From Palsa-459 sp963841965 (GTDB taxonomy: Bacteria > Actinomycetota > Acidimicrobiia > Acidimicrobiales > RAAP-2), in assembly GCA_963841965.1 (NCBI GenBank), contig CAWJES010000001.1:62001-126000 (forward strand): 64,000 nucleotides of DNA, written 5' to 3'. The notes beneath the pieces are model-generated. The model saw only the letters and a list, made by a program, of their open reading frames with translations. It did not search any database and was not told the DNA's origin. Shown here in pieces: positions 19,988 to 27,957 of this stretch. Both the position numbers and the translations under genes were made by a program. Within the stretch, counting starts at the first letter, position 1. Every line of letters starts with the position of its first letter.

Positions 19988-20874
19988 TGCGCCTGAGCTT
20001 CCTCGGCTCGCCGCAGCTCGCGGTGCCGGTCCTCGATGCCCTGTGCGAGGCGGGCCATGACGTCGCCGTCGTCGTCACGAGGCCGGACCGGCGGCGCGGG
20101 AGGGGATCGGCGCTCGCGCCGACGCCTGTCAAGGCGGCTGCGCTGCGCCTCGGCCTCGAGGTCACCGACGACCTCTCGGCACTCAGGCGCGTCGACGTGG
20201 ACCTCGGCGTGGTTGTCGCCTATGGGGCACTCGTCCCGCCGGCGATTCTCGAGCGAGCGCCGCTCCTGAACGTCCACTTCTCCCTCCTGCCCAGGTGGCG
20301 CGGCGCAGCGCCGGTGGAGCGGGCCATCCTCGCGGGCGACGAGGTGACGGGCGTGTGCATCATGCGACTTGAAGAGGCGCTCGACACCGGACCCGTCTAT
20401 GCGCGCGCCTCAGTCGAGGTGGCCGACAAGTCGCTCGATGAGCTGCGCGGCGAGCTCGTCGAACTCGGGACGCACCTGCTGGTGGGGCTCCTGTCGAGGG
20501 GAGTGGTCGGGTTGCCCGTGCCCGAGCCGCAGGTGGGCGAGCCGACCTACGCGAGGAAGGTGCGCGACGACGAGCTGGTCCTGGACTTCTCGCGCCCGGC
20601 AGCCGAGCTCGCACGCGTCGTCCGGCTCGGGCGGGCTCGGACCTACGTGGACGGGGCGAGGCTCGGTGTGCTGTCCGCCAGCGTCGTGCCCGAGGCGATG
20701 GGCGCCCCGGGGACGTTCGACGGCGAGGTGGTGACATGCTCGCCCGGGGGCCTGCGGCTGCGAAGCATCGTGCCCGAGGGGCGCCGCGCGATGGAGCCCG
20801 CCGCGTGGCTGCGGGGCCTGCGAGGCGTCCGGCCCACGTCCCTCGGCGACGGGCCCGTAGGCTCGGCGCCGTGA
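19987..20874 (+). CDS. fmt: methionyl-tRNA formyltransferase
   Basis: 295 residues. It formylates initiator Met-tRNA using 10-formyl-tetrahydrofolate. Catalytic residues are visible: Asn95 and His97 in NVHFSLLPRWRGAAP and Asp133 in LDTGP. The C-terminal tRNA-binding domain from about residue 195 begins at YARKVRDDELVLDFSRPA. It is slightly shorter than E. coli Fmt (about 315 residues). The rsmB (fmu) gene that often follows fmt in Actinobacteria is absent; rpe follows with a GTGA overlap. Confidence 0.95.
   Translation: MRLSFLGSPQLAVPVLDALCEAGHDVAVVVTRPDRRRGRGSALAPTPVKAAALRLGLEVTDDLSALRRVDVDLGVVVAYGALVPPAILERAPLLNVHFSLLPRWRGAAPVERAILAGDEVTGVCIMRLEEALDTGPVYARASVEVADKSLDELRGELVELGTHLLVGLLSRGVVGLPVPEPQVGEPTYARKVRDDELVLDFSRPAAELARVVRLGRARTYVDGARLGVLSASVVPEAMGAPGTFDGEVVTCSPGGLRLRSIVPEGRRAMEPAAWLRGLRGVRPTSLGDGPVGSAP
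20858..20863 (+). promoter_or_regulatory. -10 box (TAGGCT) inside fmt, for leaderless rpe
   Basis: TAGGCT lies within the last codons of fmt, 7 bases before the rpe GTG. It could give a separate leaderless rpe transcript in addition to read-through from def-fmt. Confidence 0.35.
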
Positions 20875-21557
20875 CGCGACATGTGCCGGGGCCCGTCGGC
20901 TCGCTGCAGATCGCGCCGTCGATCCTGTCAGCCGACTTCGCGGACCTCGCCGACGCGATCGAGGCAGTCGACGCGCAGACCGACCGACTGCACGTCGACG
21001 TCATGGACGGGCACTTCGTGCCCAATCTGACGATCGGGCCACCCGTGGTGGCCTCGATCCGCGGGTGCTCGGAGCGTTTCTTCGACTGCCACCTGATGAT
21101 GACGGACCCAGGCGACTACCTCGAGGCGTTCGCCAAGGCAGGAGCGGACGGCTGCACGGTGCACGTCGAGGTCGGCGAGACCGGCGAGCTGATCGACCAC
21201 GCGAGGGCGCTCGGGCTCGCCGTGGGGCTCGCCTGCAATCCGGACACGCCGTTCGAGGCTGTCGAGCCCTGGCTGGCCGACGTCGACCTCGTGCTCTGCA
21301 TGACGGTCTTCCCTGGGTTCGGCGGTCAGTCGTTCATGGGCTCCGTGCTCGACAAGGTGGCTCTCGTGCGCCATGCGATCGATGCGCGGGCGCTGGGTGT
21401 CGACCTCCAGGTCGACGGCGGGATCGATCCGGACACGGCGCCGCTCGCAGTGGCAGCCGGCGCCAACGTGCTGGTCGCGGGGAGCGCGATCTTCGGCACC
21501 GAGGACCCGGCCGCTGCCGCGGCGGGGATCCGCTCAGCGGCGCAGTCAGCACGATGA
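20871..21557 (+). CDS. rpe: ribulose-phosphate 3-epimerase
   Basis: 228 residues from GTG, overlapping the fmt stop by four bases. It interconverts ribulose 5-phosphate and xylulose 5-phosphate in the pentose phosphate pathway. Conserved segments of the TIM barrel are IAPSILSADF, HVDVMDGHFVPN (metal-binding His and Asp), CHLMM, VFPGFGGQSF and QVDGGID. Ribulose 5-phosphate is also the substrate of the RibB domain of ribBA two genes downstream. It is joined to ribD by ATGA. Confidence 0.96.
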   Translation: MTRHVPGPVGSLQIAPSILSADFADLADAIEAVDAQTDRLHVDVMDGHFVPNLTIGPPVVASIRGCSERFFDCHLMMTDPGDYLEAFAKAGADGCTVHVEVGETGELIDHARALGLAVGLACNPDTPFEAVEPWLADVDLVLCMTVFPGFGGQSFMGSVLDKVALVRHAIDARALGVDLQVDGGIDPDTAPLAVAAGANVLVAGSAIFGTEDPAAAAAGIRSAAQSAR

Positions 21558-22552
21558 GGGGCGGGCACCCCGCAGTCGATGCCTCGATGATGCAGCACGC
21601 GCTCGCGCTGGGCGAGGCCGTGCGCGGCGAGACGAGCCCCAATCCGTGGGTCGGCGCCGTCGTCGTCGACGACACCGGCGTGGTCGCGAGCGGGGCGACC
21701 GAGCCTCCGGGAGGCCGCCACGCCGAGGTGGTCGCGCTTGACGCGGCGGGAGCCCGTGCGCGCGATGCGACGCTGGTCGTGACCCTCGAGCCGTGCAACC
21801 ACATCGGGAGGACCCCTGCGTGCACCGCCCGGATCATCGAGGCGGGGGTGCGCCGCGTCGTTGTCGGCGTCGTGGACCCGGACAGCCACGTGCGGGGCAG
21901 CGGACTCGCAGCACTCCGAGCCGCGGGCGTCGAAGTGACAATCGGTGTGCTCGAAGGCGAGGTCAGCCGAAGTCTCGCTCCCTACCTCCACCACCGCAGG
22001 ACCGGTCGTCCCTACGTCGTCCTCAAGTGGGCGCAGAGCCTCGACGGACGCACCGCAGCGGCCGACGGCTCATCGAGGTGGATCACATCGGAGGCGGCGA
22101 GGCGCGACGCGCACGCGCTGCGCGCCGAGTCCGATGCGATCCTGGTCGGGGCGGGGACGGTCCGTGCCGACGATCCCTCGCTCACCGTCCGCCTCGGCAC
22201 CCCTGCGCGCCAGCCATTGCGCGTGGTGCTCGGCCACGCCCCGCCCCATGCACGCGTCCAGCCCTGCATCGAGCTCGCCGGCCCACTCGAGGACGTGCTC
22301 GTCGACCTGGGGGCTCGCGGCGTGCTCCAGCTCCTCGTCGAGGGCGGCGCTTCGGTCTCGCGCGAGTTCGTCGCAGCGGGACTCGTCGACCGGTTCGTCG
22401 TCTACGTGGCACCCGTACTCTTCGGGGGAGACGACGGGTCTCCGGCGATGCGGGGACCCGGTGCGCCCACGATCGACGACGTCGCTCGCGGCCGATTCGT
22501 CTCCGTGGTCCGGGTCGGCGAAGATCTGCGTGTGGAGGTCGAGACGCAATGA
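21554..22552 (+). CDS. ribD: bifunctional riboflavin deaminase/reductase
   Basis: 332 residues. It carries out the second and third steps of riboflavin synthesis (deamination and then reduction of the ribosylamino-pyrimidine). The N-terminal zinc deaminase domain has HAEV (His56, Glu58) and EPCNHIGRTPAC (Cys81, Cys90). The reductase domain from about 150 has KWAQSLDGRTAAADGSS and LLVEGGASVSREFV. The ATG overlaps the rpe stop; the stop overlaps ribBA (both ATGA). The riboflavin synthase gene ribE, which usually follows, is missing. Confidence 0.94.
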   Translation: MRGGHPAVDASMMQHALALGEAVRGETSPNPWVGAVVVDDTGVVASGATEPPGGRHAEVVALDAAGARARDATLVVTLEPCNHIGRTPACTARIIEAGVRRVVVGVVDPDSHVRGSGLAALRAAGVEVTIGVLEGEVSRSLAPYLHHRRTGRPYVVLKWAQSLDGRTAAADGSSRWITSEAARRDAHALRAESDAILVGAGTVRADDPSLTVRLGTPARQPLRVVLGHAPPHARVQPCIELAGPLEDVLVDLGARGVLQLLVEGGASVSREFVAAGLVDRFVVYVAPVLFGGDDGSPAMRGPGAPTIDDVARGRFVSVVRVGEDLRVEVETQ

Positions 22553-23772
22553 AGCTGGCATCGATAGAAGAGGCGGTCGCCGCGATTCGCGCGGGCGGCA
22601 TGGTCGTCGTCGTCGACGACGAGGACCGCGAGAACGAGGGGGACCTCGTGATGGCCGCCGAGGCAGTGACGCCCGAGGCCGTGGCGTTCTTCCTCGAGCA
22701 CACGTCCGGGGTGATCTGCGTGCCCGTCGAGCCCGACCGTGCCGACGCACTCGACCTCCCCCTCATGGTCGCGGCCAACACCGAGGCGCAGCGCACGGCC
22801 TTCACCGTGAGCGTCGACTACCGCCACGGCACCTCGACCGGAATCTCCGCCTCGGACCGGTGCCTCACGATCCGGGCGCTCGCCGACCCAGAGACGAGGG
22901 CGTCGGACCTCAACCGCCCAGGCCACATCTTCCCGCTGCGGTACCGCACGGGCGGTGTCCTCAAGCGAGCGGGGCACACCGAGGCGACGGTTGACCTCTG
23001 CCGGATGGCTGGCATGACGCCGTCGGGGATGCTCTGCGAGATCATCTCGAAGGACAAGGCCACAATGCTCCGGCTCCCCGAGCTGATCGAGTTCGCCGCC
23101 CAGCACCATCTCCCCATCATCTCGATCGCAGACTTGATCCGCTACCGCCGGCACCACGAGAAACTGGTCCGGCGCGTCTCCGAGGCGAGCATCCCGACGG
23201 ACGAGGCGGGGTTCCGCGCCGTCGTCTACGAGTCGGTGCTCGACGGCCAGCAGCATCTTGCGTTCGTGCTGGGCGACGTCGACGGGACCCCCGATGTCCT
23301 CGTCAGGGTCCACTCCGAGTGCCTCACCGGCGACGTGTTCGGCTCGCTGCGGTGCGACTGCGGCGCGCAGCTCCACGCGGCGCTGACCAAGATCGCGAGC
23401 GAGGGGATGGGGGTGCTCGTGTACCTGCGCGGTCAGGAGGGGCGCGGCATCGGACTCGGGCACAAGATCCGTGCCTACGCGCTCCAGGAGCACGGCCGCG
23501 ACACCGTTGACGCGAACCTCGAGCTGGGATTCCCCGCCGACACCCGCGAGTACGGCATCGGCGCCCAGATACTCGTCGATCTCGGCATCTCGACCATGCG
23601 GCTGATGACGAACAACCCCGCCAAGTACGGGGGCCTGGAGGGTTTCGGCCTCGACATCACTGAGCGCGTCGGCCTCGAGAGCTTCCCGACCGCCCAGAAC
23701 ATCGACTACCTGCGGACCAAGCGCGAGCGGATGGGACACCTGCTGGAGGGACTCGATGACATCGTCGGATGA
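22549..23772 (+). CDS. ribBA: 3,4-DHBP synthase / GTP cyclohydrolase II fusion
   Basis: 407 residues. The N-terminal RibB half (about 1-200) turns ribulose 5-phosphate into dihydroxybutanone phosphate: DDEDRENEGDLVMAAE near 20-35 and a HGTSTGISASDR loop. The C-terminal RibA half (about 207-400) opens the GTP ring: zinc cysteines Cys258, Cys269 and Cys271 (SECLTGDVFGSLRCDCG), then RGQEGRGIGL and NNPAKY. Both halves look complete. It overlaps ribD (ATGA) and ribH (17 bases). Confidence 0.96.
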   Translation: MKLASIEEAVAAIRAGGMVVVVDDEDRENEGDLVMAAEAVTPEAVAFFLEHTSGVICVPVEPDRADALDLPLMVAANTEAQRTAFTVSVDYRHGTSTGISASDRCLTIRALADPETRASDLNRPGHIFPLRYRTGGVLKRAGHTEATVDLCRMAGMTPSGMLCEIISKDKATMLRLPELIEFAAQHHLPIISIADLIRYRRHHEKLVRRVSEASIPTDEAGFRAVVYESVLDGQQHLAFVLGDVDGTPDVLVRVHSECLTGDVFGSLRCDCGAQLHAALTKIASEGMGVLVYLRGQEGRGIGLGHKIRAYALQEHGRDTVDANLELGFPADTREYGIGAQILVDLGISTMRLMTNNPAKYGGLEGFGLDITERVGLESFPTAQNIDYLRTKRERMGHLLEGLDDIVG

Positions 23773-24292
23773 GACCCTCCTCGATCCCGAGGCAGTGCAG
23801 CGGACCGGTGGCGCCGTTGGAGCCCTGCTCGAGGGATCCGGCGATGGCCGGGGGCTGAAGGTCGCGATCCTCGGTGCGCGGTTCAACGGCGGCATCACGA
23901 TCCGCCTGCTCGAGGGCTGCCTCGCGGGGCTCACCGAGCGCGGGGTCGACGCGGCCGACATCACGATCGCCTGGGTCCCCGGGGCCTTCGAGCTGCCCAT
24001 CGCTGCCCAGGCGTTCGCCACGGCCTCCGAGGGGTACGACGCGGTCGTGGCACTGGGCGCAGTGATCCGAGGGGAGACGGGCCACTACGAGTTCGTGGCG
24101 GGCGAGTGCGCGCGGGGCCTCCAGGACGTGTCCCTCGAGACCGGCGTGCCTGTGGTGTTCGGGGTCCTCACGTGCGAGACCGTGGCCCAGGCGCTCGACC
24201 GATCGGCGTCGGACGAATCGAACAAGGGTCGCGAGTCGGCCGGCACGGCCATCGAGATGGCGAGGCTCCTCGCGGATCGCCGCCTCGCGTGA
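23756..24292 (+). CDS. ribH: 6,7-dimethyl-8-ribityllumazine synthase
   Basis: 178 residues. It condenses dihydroxybutanone phosphate with the pyrimidine product of RibD. The conserved segments are ARFNGGIT, WVPGAFELP, ALGAVIRGETGHYEF (with the catalytic His) and VPVVFGVLTCET. An N-terminal extension of about 30 residues precedes the core domain. The ATG overlaps ribBA by 17 bases, and the stop overlaps the following small gene by GTGA. Confidence 0.95.
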   Translation: MTSSDETLLDPEAVQRTGGAVGALLEGSGDGRGLKVAILGARFNGGITIRLLEGCLAGLTERGVDAADITIAWVPGAFELPIAAQAFATASEGYDAVVALGAVIRGETGHYEFVAGECARGLQDVSLETGVPVVFGVLTCETVAQALDRSASDESNKGRESAGTAIEMARLLADRRLA

Positions 24293-24516
24293 CCGGTGGG
24301 TACCCGACGGGCGGGCCATTCACCGCGACGGTGACGTCCTTCGACGACGACACCGGCCTCGGCACCGTTCGCCTCTCCGACGGACGCGAACTCGCATTCC
24401 ACTGCACGGAGCTCGTGGACGGGACTCGAACAGTCGAGACGGGTGCGGTTGTCTCGCTCGTTGTCACGCCGGGGCATCGCGGTGCACTCGAGGCAGCGGG
24501 CATCCGCAGGCTGTGA
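24289..24516 (+). CDS. small cold-shock-like domain protein
   Basis: 75 residues from GTG, overlapping the ribH stop. The segment ATVTSFDDDTGLGTVRLSDG followed by ELAFHCTELVDGTRT resembles the first half of a cold-shock (CspA) domain, with the G-x-G/F-x-F RNA-binding motifs partly replaced. Similar short 'cold-shock-like' proteins with an FHCT segment occur in other Actinobacteria. Their function is unknown; RNA or DNA binding is only an inference. It is the last gene of the rib cluster. Confidence 0.7.
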   Translation: MTGGYPTGGPFTATVTSFDDDTGLGTVRLSDGRELAFHCTELVDGTRTVETGAVVSLVVTPGHRGALEAAGIRRL

Positions 24517-24576
24517 CGCCGCGACTGGTCGACGGGCCGCCGCGGCAGGGCCCGATCCTGGCGAGGGTGCCCGGCC

Positions 24577-24724
24577 TGCTAGCGTCCTTGCAGTCAACAG
24601 AAGCGGAGTCGTCACGGCGACTTCCACCCGGCCACCGCCCTGCGCGTGCGACGGGTCCGATGCTTTCAGCGCGGCTCCGCAACAGCGGGCCCCCATGCGG
24701 GGGTCCTGAACGAAGGAGCGCCCT
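24577..24724 (+). promoter_or_regulatory. infC promoter and long leader
   Basis: An extended -10 box, TGC-TAGCGT (24577-24585), would start a leader of about 130 bases. Just before the ribosome site (AAGGAG, 24713-24718) lies an 8-bp hairpin, GGGCCCCC-ATGC-GGGGGUCC (24688-24707). Its loop holds the ATG of a four-codon reading frame that ends at 24709. infC-rpmI-rplT leaders often carry translation-feedback structures, but I do not recognise a known family here. Confidence 0.5.
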
Positions 24725-25444
24725 ATCGCACCAGTGACCGCAGACCACCGGATCAACGAACGCATCCGCGTCGAGCAGGTCCGCCTCGTCGATCCCGATG
24801 GCCAGCAGCTGGGGATCCAGCCCACCCGTGAGGCGCTCGAGCTCGCACGGTCGATGGATCTGGACCTCGTGGAGGTGGCGCCGACGGCGAATCCCCCGGT
24901 GTGCCGGATCATGGACTACGGGAAGTTCAAATTCGACGAGGCCCAGAAGGCCAAGGAGTCGAGGCGAAAGTCCCAGGGTGGCGGCATCAAGGAGATGAAG
25001 TACCGGCCCAAGATCGGGCCCGGCGACTTCGCCACCAAGACGCGGCTCGTTGCGAAGTTCCTGGAGGAGGGTCACAAGGTCAAGATCACGATCATGTTCC
25101 GAGGCCGCGAGGTGTTCCATCCCGAGCTCGGCAAGAAGATCCTCGACCGGGTCGCCGAGGAGATCGGTGATGCGGCGAAGGTCGAGGCGGAGCCCCGGCT
25201 GGACGGACGGAACATGATCATGGTGCTCGCCCCCGACAAGCGGGCGAAGCAGCCGAAGGTGAAGGCGGAGCCGGGCCCGGCGGGAAACGGGGCGGTCCCC
25301 GCGAAGAACGGGGCGCCGGCGGCGCCGACGTTGGAGGCCACGGTGGCCGTGACGGAGGATGTCGCGGCGGCCGTGACAGAGGAGGCCACAGTGGCCGTGA
25401 ACGATGCGGCCGCGGTGGCCACGACGATGACCGAGGGAGTTTGA
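24725..25444 (+). CDS. infC: translation initiation factor IF-3
   Basis: 239 residues if the ATC at 24725 is the start. IF-3 controls start-codon and initiator-tRNA selection on the 30S subunit. The N-terminal domain (RINERIRVEQVRLVDPDG, IMDYGKFKFDEAQKAKE) and the C-terminal domain (KMREVKFRPKI-like KEMKYRPKIGPGDF, VKITIMFRGRE) are complete. A low-complexity Ala/Val/Thr-rich tail of about 60 residues extends the usual length. ATC sits 6 bases after AAGGAG (24713-24718); the in-frame GTG at 24734 would be 15 bases away, which is too far. infC is known for rare start codons that allow autoregulation. Confidence 0.92.
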   Translation: MAPVTADHRINERIRVEQVRLVDPDGQQLGIQPTREALELARSMDLDLVEVAPTANPPVCRIMDYGKFKFDEAQKAKESRRKSQGGGIKEMKYRPKIGPGDFATKTRLVAKFLEEGHKVKITIMFRGREVFHPELGKKILDRVAEEIGDAAKVEAEPRLDGRNMIMVLAPDKRAKQPKVKAEPGPAGNGAVPAKNGAPAAPTLEATVAVTEDVAAAVTEEATVAVNDAAAVATTMTEGV

Positions 25445-25445
25445 G

Positions 25446-25640
25446 ATGCCGAAGATGAAGACGAACACCCGCGCGAAGAAGCGGATGAAGGTCACGGGTA
25501 CTGGCCGTCTGCGCCGGCGCAAGGCGTTCCGGAGCCACCTGCTCGAGAAGAAGTCGGCGACGAGGAAGCGCCGCCTCGGACGCGAGGCGGACCTCGCACC
25601 GGGCCAGGAGAAGCGCGTCAAGCGCCTCCTCGGAATGTGA
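25446..25640 (+). CDS. rpmI: ribosomal protein L35
   Basis: 64 residues, one base after infC. A small basic protein of the large ribosomal subunit. MPKMKTNTRAKKRMKVTG and the LRRRKAFRSHLLEKKS segment are characteristic of L35. The gene order infC-rpmI-rplT is conserved across bacteria. Confidence 0.97.
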   Translation: MPKMKTNTRAKKRMKVTGTGRLRRRKAFRSHLLEKKSATRKRRLGREADLAPGQEKRVKRLLGM

Positions 25641-25683
25641 CCGAGCCCCTCGGGGCACTGACTGACGTGAAGGAAGGATCGAG

Positions 25684-26043
25684 ATGGCACGGGTAAAGCG
25701 TTCAATCAACGGACGGAAGCACCGCCGCGCGGTGATGGAAGAGGCACGCGGGTACTACGGGGACCGTTCGCGGACGTTCCGCGCTGCGAACCAGGCGGTG
25801 CTGCACTCCGGGCAGTACGCATTCCGCGACCGCCGCGCACGCAAGGGCGAGTTCCGCAAGCTGTGGATCCAGCGGATCAACGCGGGCGCCCGCGAGCACG
25901 GGATGAGCTACTCCCGCCTGATCGCGGGCTTGTCCAAGGCCGGCGTCGAGGTCGACCGCAGGCTCCTCGCGGAGCTCGCCGTTTCGGACGACGCGGCGTT
26001 CGGCGCGCTCGTCAGCCTTGCCTCCGACGCACTGGCCAAGTAG
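25684..26043 (+). CDS. rplT: ribosomal protein L20
   Basis: 119 residues. L20 is an early 23S-binding assembly protein and in many bacteria the repressor of its own operon. The start MARVKRSINGRKHRRAV and the internal RKLWIQRINAGAREHGMSYS block are signatures. A GAAGGA ribosome site precedes the ATG. It is the third gene of the infC operon; whether it regulates the leader at 24586-24724 cannot be told from the sequence. Confidence 0.97.
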   Translation: MARVKRSINGRKHRRAVMEEARGYYGDRSRTFRAANQAVLHSGQYAFRDRRARKGEFRKLWIQRINAGAREHGMSYSRLIAGLSKAGVEVDRRLLAELAVSDDAAFGALVSLASDALAK

Positions 26044-26076
26044 CTGACCACGGGTCTCGCAGCCAGTCACGACCGA

Positions 26077-26877
26077 GTGCGGCGGCTCCGCCGCCTCTCC
26101 GAGAAGCGCTCGGCGAGGTGGGCGGAGCGTGCCTGCGTGCTCGAGGGGCCTGACCTCGTGGTCGCCGCCATCCAGGCAGGAGCGAACCTCGAGGCCGTCT
26201 ACTTCGATCCGAAGGCGACGGCCCCGGACTCGGCGTGCGCGGCCTCGTTGTCCGCCGCTGGCACCGCCGGAGTGCGGCTGATCGAGCTCGCGCCGGGCGT
26301 CCTCACGAAGGTCGCCGAGGCGGTGACTCCCCAGCCCGTGCTCGCCGTGTGCCCCTTCCCCGACACCGACCTGCTCGCGATCCCCCGAGACGGCTTCGTC
26401 CTCGTGCTCGCGGACATCCGCGATCCGGGGAACCTCGGCACGGCGATCAGGGCGGCGGATGCCGCGGCCGCCGCGGGCGTCGTCGTCTGCGGGCAGAGCG
26501 CCGACGTCTTCAACCCGAAGACGCTTCGCGCCACGGCGGGAAGCGTCTTCCACCTCCCCGTGGCGATCGCGAGGACGCTCGAGGACGTGACGACGTCGCT
26601 CGGCGCGACGGGTCGCCGCTTCTACGGTGCAGTCGTCCGGGGTGGCGAGGACGCCTGGGCGACCCCGATCTCCGACAACGCCGCGGTCGTGATCGGCAGT
26701 GAGGCGGCCGGACTCTCGAGCGCCCAGCTGTCCCTGCTCGACGGGACGATCACCATCACGATGGACGGCCGAGCCGAGTCCCTGAATGCCGGGGTGGCCG
26801 CGGCGCTGCTCTGCTTCGAGTCGCTCCGCCAGCGTCACATGGCAGCGGGGACCGCCAGCCCGCCGCCTACGATCTGA
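26077..26877 (+). CDS. TrmH-family (SPOUT) rRNA 2'-O-methyltransferase
   Basis: 266 residues from the GTG at 26077. SPOUT-type RNA methyltransferase with its three motifs: DPGNLGTAIRAAD (motif 1, Asn and Arg), IGSEAAGLS (motif 2) and ESLNAGVAAALL (motif 3). The N-terminal substrate-binding part has RLRRLSEKRSARW and VLEGPDLV. The codons upstream of GTG (reading LAASHDR) also look family-like, so the true start may be a rare codon just after rplT. The order rplT-tsnR-like-pheS is standard in Actinobacteria. The target nucleotide cannot be deduced. Confidence 0.85.
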   Translation: MRRLRRLSEKRSARWAERACVLEGPDLVVAAIQAGANLEAVYFDPKATAPDSACAASLSAAGTAGVRLIELAPGVLTKVAEAVTPQPVLAVCPFPDTDLLAIPRDGFVLVLADIRDPGNLGTAIRAADAAAAAGVVVCGQSADVFNPKTLRATAGSVFHLPVAIARTLEDVTTSLGATGRRFYGAVVRGGEDAWATPISDNAAVVIGSEAAGLSSAQLSLLDGTITITMDGRAESLNAGVAAALLCFESLRQRHMAAGTASPPPTI

Positions 26878-26883
26878 CCGCCG

Positions 26884-27957
26884 ATGACGACGACCTTCGA
26901 CTCCACCGCGCTCAGTGCCCACGTCTCCGATGCGCTCGGACGCATCGCCGCGGCGGCCGACGAGGCGGATGTCAGGGCGCTGGCCTCCGAGCTGACCGGC
27001 AAGCGATCCCTGCTCACGGCACTGCATCGCTCGCTCGGCTCCCTCGACGCCGACCAGCGCCGGGAGGCCGGGCGGCTGCTGAACGAGGCCGCAGCGACGA
27101 TCACCGCGGCAATCGAGGAGCGCTCCGGTGTGCTTGGGGCGTCGGCGATGACGGCTCGCCTCGAGACGGACCGGCTGCGGCTCGACGAGGTGGAGGATCT
27201 CGTCGCCCTCGCGCCCGTTGTCCGAGGGCACCGCCACCTCGTGACCCAGACGCGAGACGAGCTCGAGGACGTGTTCATCGCGATGGGCTTCCGGGTCGAG
27301 GAGGGTCCCGAGGTCGAGACCGACTGGTACAACTTCGAGGCGCTCAACATCCCACCGGCCCACCCGGCCCGCGGGATGCACGACACGATCTACGTGGACG
27401 TCGGCGACGCGGAGTCGGTCGTGCTGCGAACCCACACGTCACCGGTCCAGATCCGCCTCATGGAGGCGGCGGTGCGCGACGGATCCCTCCCGCTCCATGT
27501 CGTCATCCCCGGCCGCGTGTACCGCCAGGACACGCCCGACGCGAGCCACCTCGTGGAGTTCCACCAGATCGAGGGCCTCGTCGTCGACGAGGACATCACC
27601 TTCGCCGACCTCGCCGGAACGATCGAGTCGTTCACTGCCGCATACTTCGGGAGCGACATCAAGGCGCGGCTGCGTCCGAGCTACTTCCCCTTCACCGAGC
27701 CGTCCGCCGAGTTCGACATCACCTGCACGCTCTGCCGGGGAGCGGGGTGCCGGACGTGCGCGCAGACCGGCTGGGTGGAGCTCGGCGGGTGCGGCGTGGT
27801 CGACCCGGCCGTGTTCGCCGCGGTGGGCATCGATCCGACGAGGTGGAGCGGCTTCGCGTTCGGCTTCGGGATCGACCGATGCGCGTTCATGCGCCACCAG
27901 ATCGCCGACCTGCGGGCGCTCATCGACAACGACGTCCGCTTCCTGAGGCAGTTCTGA
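26884..27957 (+). CDS. pheS: phenylalanyl-tRNA synthetase alpha subunit
   Basis: 357 residues. It holds the class II catalytic site for charging tRNA-Phe. The N-terminal coiled coil (about 1-90) is followed by motif 2 (RVYRQDTPDASHLVEFHQIEG, quoted here in part as a conserved run) and motif 3 (GFGIDRCAFMRHQI). The CRGAGCRTC and GWVELGGCGVVDP segments are usual in the family. A TACGAT box lies 10 bases before the ATG. It joins pheT by TGATG. Confidence 0.96.
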   Translation: MTTTFDSTALSAHVSDALGRIAAAADEADVRALASELTGKRSLLTALHRSLGSLDADQRREAGRLLNEAAATITAAIEERSGVLGASAMTARLETDRLRLDEVEDLVALAPVVRGHRHLVTQTRDELEDVFIAMGFRVEEGPEVETDWYNFEALNIPPAHPARGMHDTIYVDVGDAESVVLRTHTSPVQIRLMEAAVRDGSLPLHVVIPGRVYRQDTPDASHLVEFHQIEGLVVDEDITFADLAGTIESFTAAYFGSDIKARLRPSYFPFTEPSAEFDITCTLCRGAGCRTCAQTGWVELGGCGVVDPAVFAAVGIDPTRWSGFAFGFGIDRCAFMRHQIADLRALIDNDVRFLRQF

